From: Encephalitozoon hellem ATCC 50504
Lineage: Eukaryota; Microsporidia; Unikaryonidae
Assembly: GCF_000277815.2 (NCBI RefSeq)
Contig: NC_018470.1
Span: 62,001-126,000 of the forward strand
Direction: 5' to 3'
DNA length: 64,000 nt
Shown here piece by piece: positions 44,390 to 52,937 of the stretch. The position numbers were made by a program, and so were the translations under genes. The stretch's first letter is position 1, and each line of letters opens with the position of its first letter. Under the pieces are notes generated by a model, which saw nothing but the letters and a program-made list of their open reading frames with translations, was not told the origin of the DNA and did no database searches.

Positions 44390-46087
44390 ATGAAGGACGA
44401 AGAGGAGACTCTAAGCTACATAGACTCTGGGATAAACGGTATAGAGGAGGAGGTCAGCAGTCTTATGGACGAGTCGATAACGAGCAACCCTTCTCAAGAA
44501 AGAGAGATGAGAGGTATGATAGGAGACTTTGAGTACATAGAGAACAAATGGATAGGAAACTACAGGTTTGTGAGGCAGTTGGGTACTGGGAGCAGCAGTA
44601 AGGTTGTACTTGGATGCGATGTGCATAGCGGAGAAAAAGTGGCAATAAAAATAATTCCTAGAAGAACGAACGGCGAGGAAACGAGCGGAGTGGAGATGAG
44701 GTGTGACCAAAGGATCTTCAGGGAAGTGATTATATCATCTGTGGTGAACCATCCACACATTGTGCGGCTGAAGAACTTTCTGTACAGCCCTACACACTAC
44801 TTCTTGATATTCGAATATGTGAAGGGAAAACAGTTGTACGACATCATCATCAGCAACGGGCCATTAAAAGAGAAGGAGGGGCAACGATACTTCAGACAGT
44901 TGCTTTCTGCGATTGACTACATTCACAAGAACTCGATTGTGCATAGAGACTTGAAGATAGAAAACATATTGATTGACGAGAACGACAATGTTAAGCTGAT
45001 CGACTTTGGACTGTCCAACTTTTATGATAACAAGACTTTATTGAACACGTTCTGTGGAAGCCTTTACTTTGCGGCGCCCGAGCTGCTTCAGGGCCAGAGA
45101 TACTGCGGGCCTGAGATAGATGTATGGAGCCTTGGGGTTGTTTTGTATGCGATTCTGTGCGGGTGTGTTCCGTTTGATGATGAGAATGTCCAAGGACTTC
45201 AAGCAAAGATAAAGGATGCAGAATTCAAGTTCTGCAGGACCATTTCAAAGGAGGCGCAGGAGCTGATCAAGGGAATGATTGTTGCACAGCCATCGTTGAG
45301 GATGGGGCTTGACCAGGTGATTGGAAGCGAGTGGGTCAACAGTGGGCAGAAGAGCAGGATTAACAGCTACACATCAAAGAGATATCCAATAATGAAGATT
45401 AACGAGAAATACATAAAGTCGATATCAAGGGCAATCCGATTCCAGTTTCCAAACATGGAGAGAGAGATAAGAAGGTTCCATAGGATATGCAAGGAGGAGA
45501 TAGGCACTCTGGAGCAGATTTATTGGTCCAGAAGGCCTGTTGTGTCACTTTACTATCTTGTTTGCGAGAACCTTGGAGATGAAGGGGAGAATGAGGTTTA
45601 TGACGAAGAGGATGAGGAGTTATCTCACGAACTCCCTGAGGCGATCTACGACTTTGTGAGGTTTATATTTTCGAAGGAGAAGGTCCAGGTGCCGAGGCAT
45701 GTTAAGAAGGAAGTCTTTCTGACCTCTACAAGCCAGGACTCTCTTTGCAGCCTGAAGGGAAAGGATGGGGGGCTTCCCCGAGTCAGGCAGACATACCTGA
45801 AAGGGTTTTTCAAGGGGATAAGGGTAAAGCATATTGGGAGCCATAATGCACTTAAAAAGATACTCCTCGACATATTCAACTCAAATAATATTATCTACGA
45901 GATCACGGAGAAGAGCTACTTCTGTTCTGCATACTACGAGGACCTGGAGTGCCTCTTCAAGGTGTCTATGTATTTCAATGTTCTTCTCAATGAATATTAC
46001 TTGACGGTGACGCCTCTGAACAGCGAGAGGAAGCTCTTCAGGAATGTGTATGAATGGATTTCTTGTGGTTTAAAGAACAGAGCATGA
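44390..46087 (+). CDS. KIN1: KIN1/MARK-like Ser/Thr kinase with C-terminal domain
   Basis: A 565-residue kinase. Acidic N-terminus of ~50, catalytic domain (about 57-320) with GTGSSSKVVLG, VAIKIIP, VHRDLKIENILI, LIDFGLS, CGSLYFAAPELL and IDVWSLGVVLYAILCGCVPFDDENV, and a C-terminal domain ending with VSMYFNVLLNEYYLTVTPLNSER and VYEWISCGL that could be a KA1-type membrane-binding fold. This layout matches Kin1/MARK/Par-1 kinases, which act in polarity and septum formation. Kinase group assignment is good; subfamily is moderate. A 260-bp gap precedes it with no recognisable feature beyond the AT-rich start. Confidence 0.85.
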   Translation: MKDEEETLSYIDSGINGIEEEVSSLMDESITSNPSQEREMRGMIGDFEYIENKWIGNYRFVRQLGTGSSSKVVLGCDVHSGEKVAIKIIPRRTNGEETSGVEMRCDQRIFREVIISSVVNHPHIVRLKNFLYSPTHYFLIFEYVKGKQLYDIIISNGPLKEKEGQRYFRQLLSAIDYIHKNSIVHRDLKIENILIDENDNVKLIDFGLSNFYDNKTLLNTFCGSLYFAAPELLQGQRYCGPEIDVWSLGVVLYAILCGCVPFDDENVQGLQAKIKDAEFKFCRTISKEAQELIKGMIVAQPSLRMGLDQVIGSEWVNSGQKSRINSYTSKRYPIMKINEKYIKSISRAIRFQFPNMEREIRRFHRICKEEIGTLEQIYWSRRPVVSLYYLVCENLGDEGENEVYDEEDEELSHELPEAIYDFVRFIFSKEKVQVPRHVKKEVFLTSTSQDSLCSLKGKDGGLPRVRQTYLKGFFKGIRVKHIGSHNALKKILLDIFNSNNIIYEITEKSYFCSAYYEDLECLFKVSMYFNVLLNEYYLTVTPLNSERKLFRNVYEWISCGLKNRA

Positions 46088-46199
46088 AATAAATTGTTAA
46101 ACTTTGACTGGTTTGAAGGATCTGGATTTCATCCTCGGAGACAGTCGAGACGTTTTGCCGGGCTCTTGATGTCTTTGGAGGAAGATATTTTGGGTTTTG

Positions 46200-46227
46200 C
46201 GGTACCCCTGGGTTTGCGGTTGTACCG
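46200..46227. repeat. Small inverted repeat, possible hairpin
   Basis: CGGTAC at 46200-46205 pairs with GTACCG at 46222-46227; a 16-nt loop separates them, and two wobble pairs extend the stem. A hairpin of this size is weak evidence of function. Confidence 0.35.
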
Positions 46228-46321
46228 TGAACTCAAAATAGCCACAATTGCTCCCTTGGCCTTTATGGGTCCGAGGTTCGTAGATGGCTACATTTTGATG
46301 TGATGTCTTCTTTTGTGATTT

Positions 46322-46372
46322 TTTCTGTTTCAAGGCTGTTTTATGCTGTTTTGGAACCTCTATAAACAGAAA
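46322..46372. repeat. 9-bp inverted repeat upstream of CAP-domain gene
   Basis: TTTCTGTTT at 46322-46330 is matched by AAACAGAAA at 46364-46372, an exact 9-bp complement with a 33-nt spacer. It ends 26 bp before the CAP gene ATG and could be a regulatory site or hairpin. Confidence 0.45.
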
Positions 46373-46398
46373 CGACTCTTGGTGCATATTGGGGCCAG

Positions 46399-48087
46399 AT
46401 GGTTTCTATTTGGTTAATTCTAGGATGCGCTTTCTGTTCTCTCGAGAGCGACATGCTGAGATACACAAACAAGTTCAGGAACGAGCACAACATGGAGGAG
46501 CTTTATAGCCTGCCCTCGCTGCAGAAGGCTGCGGACTTGCAAGTGTTGCATATGTGCAGAAAGGCCAAGCTTACACACGATGGGCCTAGCGGACTGGAGT
46601 CCAATCTTGCTGGAAGACTAAAGAAGTTTGACTTTGTTGGACTGAACATTGGTGAAAACATTGCCAAGCAGGAGAATGACGATTATAGGGAGGTTGTCAA
46701 GCTCTGGATGAAATCAGAAAAGCATAGAAACAACATTCTTGGGGACTATGTATATTCTGGAGTTGCTACGTGTGTTGGGAAGGACGGCAATAGATATTGG
46801 GTTCAGGTGTTTGGAAAGGATGTCAGCAACACAAAGATTGCCAAGATGAGAGACGGGATGAAGACGTCTACGTCTAAAGGATGTGACACCCAGTCGAAGG
46901 GTGGAGGGCGGCCTGCTATGGAGAAGATGCATGATAAGAAAGAGGATTTTGGAGAGGAAGGCTACATAATGGTGATTCCTCCTGAGTACGAGAAGAAGCT
47001 GCAAGGGAGTAGAGAAGACTTTGAGGATGCCTCGGACGAGCGTGGAAGTGGTGAGCCAATTGCGAACCAAAGGGATGTAGAAAATCGTCCTAATGAAGGA
47101 AAGAGGATACCTGAAATTGGGTTAGATAGAATGAAGTATCCTGGATGGAGCTTTATTAGAAGGCCTAGGTCTATTTCCCCTCATGAGCGTGATAGGAGGA
47201 GGGAAGAAAGGGAGCTACTGAGCTTTGGAGATTATCTAATTCCACCGCATAATGAAGGAAAGAGCCAGACAAAAGCCGATGTCCAAAGCACTCCATACTC
47301 ATTAAGCTCTCAGGTCCCTGTTTCTACTGTCATACATGATGCCAAGACCCAGTCTTCGACAATACCAACAATTACATTTGTATTTAAGGATCCAGGAAAC
47401 ACTACGATAGTCCCCGCACTTCAGTCATTGATTGATGCGATTAAGGGGGCATCGTCGGAAGTCCCTTCGAGCAGCAAAACTTCTTCCATGCCTCCAACCT
47501 TGTATTCTTCCTCGAAGACAAGTGCTTCCACCACCCAGCCGCCTGTATCCAGCAGTGTACAGACGTCCTCTTTTGTAACAAGTAGTAGGAATGCAATATC
47601 CACGGTTACGGTTACCACAACGACCCATGAGTCTGTTACTACTGTTTATGTGCCGAAGCATCAGGTCCTGACAACAACGGTGCAATCTGATAGAAAAAGC
47701 ACTGACCAGCCATCCGGGAGAAAACCATCCGGCCAAGGAAGTCTTGGAGGATTGCCATTAAGACTTCTCGGGGCAAGCGGGGGTGGCAGCAACGGGATCA
47801 TAAGTCCTGTTGTAAGATTCGATGGAAAGGACGGCACAGGAAGTGATGGAGAGGAAGAAGGCCTTGGGTACGGAAAGATATGCCAAAACGGCTACAACAA
47901 GGATGGGACATGTGTGGCTTCAAAGGAGCTTGACAGCTCGAAACTGAAGGACGCCTTGGAAGACCTAGTCCGGAAGGGAAAGATCCATCTTCATATTGTA
48001 TCTGATGAGGATTGTGAGGACAAGGAGGGTTGTTACGAAAGTAAGAATAGAGTCGATATAGGAATTCCGTTTTCCTATAAACTTTGA
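46399..48087 (+). CDS. Secreted CAP/SCP-domain protein with Ser/Thr-rich stalk
   Basis: A 562-residue protein. A short signal peptide (VSIWLILGCAFCSLE) is followed by a CAP (SCP/PR-1) domain at ~20-145, with the motifs LTHDGPSG, GENIAKQ and SEKHRNNILG that carry the conserved His/Glu set. The rest is predicted exposed: Ser/Thr/Pro-rich, with repeated clusters SSSKTSSMPP and TVTVTTTTHE (residues ~330-440, probably O-glycosylated), then a Gly-rich part and a C-terminal Cys-containing module (CQNGYNKDGTC, CEDKEGC). CAP proteins are secreted and in pathogens often meet the host or build the wall. ATG follows GGGGCCAG. Confidence 0.82.
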   Translation: MVSIWLILGCAFCSLESDMLRYTNKFRNEHNMEELYSLPSLQKAADLQVLHMCRKAKLTHDGPSGLESNLAGRLKKFDFVGLNIGENIAKQENDDYREVVKLWMKSEKHRNNILGDYVYSGVATCVGKDGNRYWVQVFGKDVSNTKIAKMRDGMKTSTSKGCDTQSKGGGRPAMEKMHDKKEDFGEEGYIMVIPPEYEKKLQGSREDFEDASDERGSGEPIANQRDVENRPNEGKRIPEIGLDRMKYPGWSFIRRPRSISPHERDRRREERELLSFGDYLIPPHNEGKSQTKADVQSTPYSLSSQVPVSTVIHDAKTQSSTIPTITFVFKDPGNTTIVPALQSLIDAIKGASSEVPSSSKTSSMPPTLYSSSKTSASTTQPPVSSSVQTSSFVTSSRNAISTVTVTTTTHESVTTVYVPKHQVLTTTVQSDRKSTDQPSGRKPSGQGSLGGLPLRLLGASGGGSNGIISPVVRFDGKDGTGSDGEEEGLGYGKICQNGYNKDGTCVASKELDSSKLKDALEDLVRKGKIHLHIVSDEDCEDKEGCYESKNRVDIGIPFSYKL

Positions 48088-48155
48088 GGATATTAAAGAG
48101 GTTGTTTTGATGTCTATAGATGCCTACTACTTACTTTATTCAAAGCAAAAAGTTC

Positions 48156-49805
48156 TTACTCAAGAACTAATCCAAGGTCCTTGAAGATGTCGTGTAGGGC
48201 GATCACAAACGCGTCCTCCCTCGTTCTTAAGGCTTTTATGTCTTGGTTTTGGATCCAGAAGACTGCATCGATTTTTATTCCTATCGACGAGTTCCTCTTC
48301 AGGTTGTAACCATACACACTAAACTTTCCCGTGTACACATTTGGATCAGACTTCACCTCCTTTTCTATTGCTGCATTCAATCTCTCTGCCTTTTCTTTGA
48401 ACTCGGGAGCGTTGGTGAAGGTAAATTCAAACTGCTTCTGCGATGTCCTTGCCTTCCTGAGGTTGACTATGGTCTTGTCCATGATCTTAGTGTTGGGAAT
48501 CACAGTAACTTTCTTTTCCACCACAAACGAAGTGTACAGAAGTCCCATATCATATACTTTGTGTAGCTTTCCATCTATAAGGATTTTGTCCCCAACATCG
48601 AACGGTTTCACAAGAAATATAAACACCAGGGACTTGAACATGTCTCCCAGAGTTGAGGCGAAAATCACATGGAGAGAAAACAGCGTACCAAACTGGATGG
48701 GAAGGAGGTTAACAAGGTTGATTTCGTTCTCGACTATGGGTGTGGCTGCTGCTACTCCAAAGGGAATAAGTATGAAAGAAAGCACGATGTCCAGCTTCTC
48801 CACAATCGTGACCTTCTGTGCCATCCCCATGGTGATCCTCTTCTCCTCATTCAGGATATCCCGGTAGACAAGGGCAAAGCTACTTCCTGTCAGCCTGCCA
48901 TCCCCATATATGTCAAACCGTTCAAATATCTTCTGTGCATAGTCAGTTCCGAAAAAGTATTCCAAGGTCTGTATGTCAACAGCATCTTTCTCTGGAGAAA
49001 TGGTTTTGAAGACAGAGTTTGCCCAGAGCTCGACATCCTGCTCAAGGTCCATTCTTTTCCCAGTTATCCTGTTCAGCTGCTCGAGCATCTTCATGTCTTC
49101 GTAGTTCATGTAGATTCTATCTTCATAGTTCTCGAAAAGCATCTTGTAGTTCACTTTGTCCATGAAAATCGTCTTTGTCAAGATTATCCCAAGAAATATA
49201 GAGCCTGCAAGAAGAATCCTACTTATCTTGTCCATTATGAATGTTTCTGGCTTCGTTGATGGCTTCGGCTTGGATTGGTCACTTGTGTCTGCACTCGCAT
49301 CTTCGCCTGATACCTGTGGAGTCCCCTCTTCTGCACCCCCGGCACTCTCCACACTCATTATCTCTATTCCACGGCTGTAGCTTCCTATGATAAAGGAAAG
49401 GGCTAGCAGCGTGAGGACAAGGCTTATGAACCACCCGTTCTTTATCAGTGTGCTTTGAAGGAATCCTTGCTTTTCCTCAACCTTCTTCAAGGTAATTGAA
49501 AGATACGTCAATGCAAGCTCGAGTGCAAACCAGATCATGGCACCAATGAGGAAGCACATCAGAAGCCTCTCACTCACAACCGATAGGTGATTGTTTTCAT
49601 TGGACTTTAGCTTTGGTAGGATCAATGAGTAATAGGTCATATATGCCAGCATCCCAGAGATTAGCGATCCCAAAAAGTAGAAAACAATCCATATGGCTGA
49701 TGGAGGGCTTGGATCATTTGAACGGCTGTCTATACCCGACTTCTTCTCCACAAAGAAGTCCGATTCCTCTATCTGTTGCATATCATCGATTCTTTTGGCC
49801 TGCAT
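48156..49805 (-). CDS. MscS-family mechanosensitive channel with EF-hand-like loop
   Basis: A 549-residue membrane protein. Hydrophobic segments at ~37-62, 80-105, 122-145 and 195-215, then a pore-like helix with LPIQFGTLFSLHVIFASTLGDMFKSLVFIFL, and a cytoplasmic beta domain (VKPFDVGDKILIDGKLHKVYDMG...VTVIPNTKI). The DIYGDGRLTG stretch before the pore resembles an EF-hand calcium loop, as in fungal Msy1/Msy2. These channels open on membrane stretch, which would suit spores under large osmotic changes. The microsporidian lineage is known to have MscS homologues; this one appears to be the fungal type. Confidence 0.88.
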   Translation of the reverse strand: MQAKRIDDMQQIEESDFFVEKKSGIDSRSNDPSPPSAIWIVFYFLGSLISGMLAYMTYYSLILPKLKSNENNHLSVVSERLLMCFLIGAMIWFALELALTYLSITLKKVEEKQGFLQSTLIKNGWFISLVLTLLALSFIIGSYSRGIEIMSVESAGGAEEGTPQVSGEDASADTSDQSKPKPSTKPETFIMDKISRILLAGSIFLGIILTKTIFMDKVNYKMLFENYEDRIYMNYEDMKMLEQLNRITGKRMDLEQDVELWANSVFKTISPEKDAVDIQTLEYFFGTDYAQKIFERFDIYGDGRLTGSSFALVYRDILNEEKRITMGMAQKVTIVEKLDIVLSFILIPFGVAAATPIVENEINLVNLLPIQFGTLFSLHVIFASTLGDMFKSLVFIFLVKPFDVGDKILIDGKLHKVYDMGLLYTSFVVEKKVTVIPNTKIMDKTIVNLRKARTSQKQFEFTFTNAPEFKEKAERLNAAIEKEVKSDPNVYTGKFSVYGYNLKRNSSIGIKIDAVFWIQNQDIKALRTREDAFVIALHDIFKDLGLVLE

Positions 49806-49923
49806 GGTACTCCTATTTGCTCAGTGTTATGTACAATGCGAAAAAGGAGAGTAATTATGGTGTTTGAGAGATTTTAGTGGTGTGTACTCGAAGAAAACTT
49901 TGTGACCAATAGAGGTTGAATAT

Positions 49924-50700
49924 TTAATTTTCATCGAGATCTCCTTTTCTCTCGTCTCCCATTACATTTCCCTCTTCCCTGGACGTCCAGAGAGTAAGGT
50001 TGTCTCTGAGAAGTTGCATTATCAAGGTTGAGTCTCTGTAGTGCTCTTCAGAAAGGGTGTCCAGTTCCTTGATGGCCTCATCAAAGGCGCCCTTGGCTAT
50101 TGAGCAAGCTTTCTCGGAATCATTAAGGATCTCGTAGTGGAATACTGAGTAATTTAGCGCAAGGCCTAGCTTTATGGGGTTTGTGGGCGGAAGTGTCTTG
50201 GCCTTTTCTGTGGCTTCCTTGTAGGATTCTCCTGCATTCTTTGACACCTCTCCATGCTCGGACCCTGAGATAACCTCTGCCTTGTATCTGTAGTAATCAC
50301 CCTTCATCTTTAGAAAGAAGATGTAGTACTCAATGTTCTTTTTTGCATCCTCGAGACTCAGTATATATGTCGTAATAATGTCCAAGACCTCGTCGCAAAA
50401 CCTCAGGAGCTCCTCCTCAACTGCCTTTATCTTTTCATCAATCACATGGACCACGCCAGGGTCCTTTCCCTCAACCTTCTGTCTTTCGGAGCACAGCATT
50501 CTCCAGCTGGACCTTCTTGAGCTCACCAGGTTTTTGTATGCAACGGAAAAAAGGTTTCTTGCCATAACATTGAGGGTGTGCTTGTCCTCGTGTGCAACCA
50601 TCACGGCCTGCTTCATCTCCTTTGCCATGTCATCGTATCTCTCTGCCATGTCGCTGAGGTTTGCCTTTTGCAATGCCTCTTCGTACTGCTTGGATGCCAT
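49924..50700 (-). CDS. 14-3-3 protein
   Basis: A 258-residue 14-3-3 adaptor that binds phosphoserine motifs. Helical pattern and signature motifs are present: RNLFSVAYKN (with the second Arg region SSRRSSWRMLC), DYYRYKAEV, PTNPIKLGLALNYSVFHYEILN and the terminal DSTLIMQLLRDNLTLW. The four phosphate-binding positions (Lys, Arg, Arg, Tyr) are present in these segments. ATG is at 50700 with TCCCCGGGGGC upstream, which is shared with a divergent gene starting at 50741. Confidence 0.96.
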   Translation of the reverse strand: MASKQYEEALQKANLSDMAERYDDMAKEMKQAVMVAHEDKHTLNVMARNLFSVAYKNLVSSRRSSWRMLCSERQKVEGKDPGVVHVIDEKIKAVEEELLRFCDEVLDIITTYILSLEDAKKNIEYYIFFLKMKGDYYRYKAEVISGSEHGEVSKNAGESYKEATEKAKTLPPTNPIKLGLALNYSVFHYEILNDSEKACSIAKGAFDEAIKELDTLSEEHYRDSTLIMQLLRDNLTLWTSREEGNVMGDERKGDLDEN

Positions 50701-50708
50701 TTCTCAAG

Positions 50709-50717
50709 CCCCCGGGG
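50709..50717. promoter_or_regulatory. Palindromic CCCCCGGGG in a 40-bp divergent promoter
   Basis: CCCCCGGGG at 50709-50717 reads as the CCC start signal on both strands: 9 to 13 bp before the 14-3-3 ATG on the minus strand and 23 to 27 bp before the ATG at 50741 on the plus strand. Confidence 0.6.
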
Positions 50718-50740
50718 ATTTTTATTTTTATTCAAGAGAG

Positions 50741-51805
50741 ATGTCAATCGATTTAGAGCAGACAAAAATTATCCCAGCAGGGCTGATGGACGGGTATTTG
50801 AAGGAGCATCCGGGCTCCAGGACCCTTGCAGACGAGCTTTCCAAGTTGGCGTCGACTGATGGGGTGGATCTGTCGAGATATGTAGACCCTGAAAATCTTG
50901 AGCTGATAGACCATATATATGCAGGAAGAATATACAAGTCGAAGGATGTCAGGAAGGTGCTAAGGAGGATTGCCGGGAGGGAAGGCTCGAGGGCGGAGAA
51001 GATTGCGTATGAGATGCTTTGCAAGAGAAGGATTGTTTTTGATAACTACCTGCTCAAGTTGTCCTTTGTAAAGAGGTTCAGAAGGTTTAGGAGATTCCTT
51101 GTCGATGGAAATGGGATTGAATACAGAATGCAGATGATGCTCCATAAGCTGCTCTACCTCAGAGAGGATGTGATTGGGGAGATAGAAAAGGAGATTACAA
51201 AGATCTCGGGTGAAAAGGTATGGGTTTATGTCGGGGTTCTTGGGAACTTATTAAGCCGAGATGTGGTTATAAGGATTATGGATTATGTGGACATTGAGGT
51301 AAAGCCTTTTGTGGGATCTTTTTTGCCAAAGGAGGACTACTACAACAAAATATGCTGTACGATTCTGAGGTCACCCTCTTCCGAGAAGGTGAGAATAATC
51401 TCGTCGATGGGCACGATCGATAAGACACAGCTGTACAGATCACTACTCTGCGCATGGTTTTCCGATGATGTGGAAAAGCGAAGGTTTTCGGATTTTATGG
51501 AATTGATGAAGCTAGTGAAAGTTGAGAAGAGTATGAGGATGGAGATAGTTAATGGGTATCTAAGCGGGCTTGTATATCATCGAATGTTAGGGGAGTTTAT
51601 GAAGCTGTTTGAGCACATGAAGAAAGCAGGGGTTAGTGGAGATGAAGGCAGGGTGTTTGAGAAGCTCTACAATGCGATCCGCAGGTACAAGAAAGGAGGG
51701 AGGTTGGAACTAGCTGGATTTCTAAGCAAGTGCAAAGAAGGAAGAAGAAAAGGAATGCTTTCGCCATATAGTTGGCAAGATATATATGATGTATACAAGG
51801 AGTGA
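50741..51805 (+). CDS. Unknown helical protein, 354 residues
   Basis: The open frame extends far upstream (to 50333) but through sequence antisense to 14-3-3; the ATG at 50741 is the one behind the CCC signal, giving MSIDLEQTKIIPAGL. The protein appears mostly helical: KSKDVRKVLRRIAGREGSRAEKIAYEML, SFVKRFRRFRRFLVDG, EKVWVYVGVLGNLLSRDVVIRIMDYV, and is fairly basic. No motif known to me. It is next to the ORC1 gene on the same strand (63 bp). Possible RNA- or chromatin-associated scaffold, but this is only composition-based. Confidence 0.72.
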   Translation: MSIDLEQTKIIPAGLMDGYLKEHPGSRTLADELSKLASTDGVDLSRYVDPENLELIDHIYAGRIYKSKDVRKVLRRIAGREGSRAEKIAYEMLCKRRIVFDNYLLKLSFVKRFRRFRRFLVDGNGIEYRMQMMLHKLLYLREDVIGEIEKEITKISGEKVWVYVGVLGNLLSRDVVIRIMDYVDIEVKPFVGSFLPKEDYYNKICCTILRSPSSEKVRIISSMGTIDKTQLYRSLLCAWFSDDVEKRRFSDFMELMKLVKVEKSMRMEIVNGYLSGLVYHRMLGEFMKLFEHMKKAGVSGDEGRVFEKLYNAIRRYKKGGRLELAGFLSKCKEGRRKGMLSPYSWQDIYDVYKE

Positions 51806-51868
51806 TTTAGCTAGCCTTAGGGTTTATATATGAAAGGGAAATAAATTTTGTTATCTCTCATCCTGGGT

Positions 51869-52912
51869 ATGGTGGTTCTAGGTAGGGAAGAGGAGTATCT
51901 GAAGCTGGAGCGGTACCTGGACATATTTCTTAGTACTGGGGCTGGAGGGATTGTTTACATAAGTGGGGTTCCTGGGGCTGGAAAGACTCATACCGTGCTT
52001 GAGCTGATGGAGAGAAGACAAGTCTCGCATCTATTTCTGAATGCGACTGAGTTGAGGTCGAAGAGAGAGGTGTACAGGTGGGTCCTCACGAACTTATCCT
52101 GTAACTCTAGCCAAAAGAAGATGTATCTGATGAACCTACAACGGCATTTTATGGAATGTGCTCTGCCGCATGTGATTGTGATTGACGAGGTGGATACTCT
52201 CATAGGGAAGAGCCAGGAAATCCTATACAATATATTTGACATGCCTTATCTAAGGAATAGCAAGCTATTGCTGTTTGTGATTTCCAACACCATGAATCTC
52301 CCGGAAAAGCTATTTGAGCCCAAAGTTTGCAGTAGAATAGGAGGAAGAAGGGTCAACTTCGTGCCATACACATCTGCACAGTTGTGTTCTATCGCCAACG
52401 GATGCGGAATGAAAAGAAAGTGTGTCGAGCTTATTTCAAAAAGAATTGGGGCGATCAGTGGGGATGCACGAAAGGTGAGGGATGTGATTGATAGGGTTAA
52501 GGAAAGTGAGAAAGGAAATGATGCGGAGATACTAGACGTGGATGGCATTATGAGAAAGATGTATGTCCCGGTGTATACTTACTGCATCCAGGGACTATCT
52601 TTCTATCAGAAGGTTATTCTATTTCTACTGAATGGAAGTGGGCGTGAGAGAATGAAAGTTAATGAGCTGTATGAGGAGTTTATTTCTTTCTGCAAGAGAT
52701 CTGATATCGAGGAGATTGGGTTTTTTGAGTACTTGGACCTTGTGGGGGGACTGACAAGATGTGGGATTCTCAGATGTATGAACTCTGGGAAGGAAGTTCT
52801 GGCGATGGTTCTAAGAGAGGAGGTTGAGAAGAGCCTCGAGGGTGACAAGGAGTACCTGGAAATGTCTGGGAAGGGATGTGGCCGAAGATTGTATGGGAGG
52901 GTTTCTGGTTAA
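51869..52912 (+). CDS. ORC1: Origin recognition complex ORC1 (AAA+)
   Basis: A 347-residue AAA+ ATPase. The frame begins at TTG 51848; the ATG at 51869 follows CATCCTGGGT. Walker A is GVPGAGKTHT (residues ~34-43), Walker B VIVIDEVDTLIG, sensor 1 LFVISNTMNLPEKL, then a CDC6/ORC1-type arginine-finger segment (VCSRIGGRRVNF). The C-terminus has a winged-helix region (~240-320). There is no BAH domain, so only the AAA+ and winged-helix parts remain. Could be CDC6, but the ORC1 pattern is closer. ORC4 lies 4 kb away. Confidence 0.82.
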   Translation: MVVLGREEEYLKLERYLDIFLSTGAGGIVYISGVPGAGKTHTVLELMERRQVSHLFLNATELRSKREVYRWVLTNLSCNSSQKKMYLMNLQRHFMECALPHVIVIDEVDTLIGKSQEILYNIFDMPYLRNSKLLLFVISNTMNLPEKLFEPKVCSRIGGRRVNFVPYTSAQLCSIANGCGMKRKCVELISKRIGAISGDARKVRDVIDRVKESEKGNDAEILDVDGIMRKMYVPVYTYCIQGLSFYQKVILFLLNGSGRERMKVNELYEEFISFCKRSDIEEIGFFEYLDLVGGLTRCGILRCMNSGKEVLAMVLREEVEKSLEGDKEYLEMSGKGCGRRLYGRVSG

Positions 52913-52937
52913 ATCTTTGGGGGGTTACACCCATCCG

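Larger units (their letters stand above)
46088..46398. other. Intergenic gap, 311 bp, no gene recognised
   Basis: This lies between the KIN1-like gene and the secreted CAP-domain gene. It starts with an AATAAA (46088-46093) adjoining the kinase TGA stop. Two inverted repeats are present (listed separately). A 44-codon ATG frame at 46169 is not convincing. No tRNA or known small RNA was recognised. TGATG-type motifs occur near 46298 but a paired snoRNA box was not convincing. Confidence 0.55.

Noticed and set aside
46094..46303. Plus-strand open frame of 69 codons in a gap
   Set aside because: Starts at TTG; the first ATG leaves only 44 codons with no family resemblance and no start signal.
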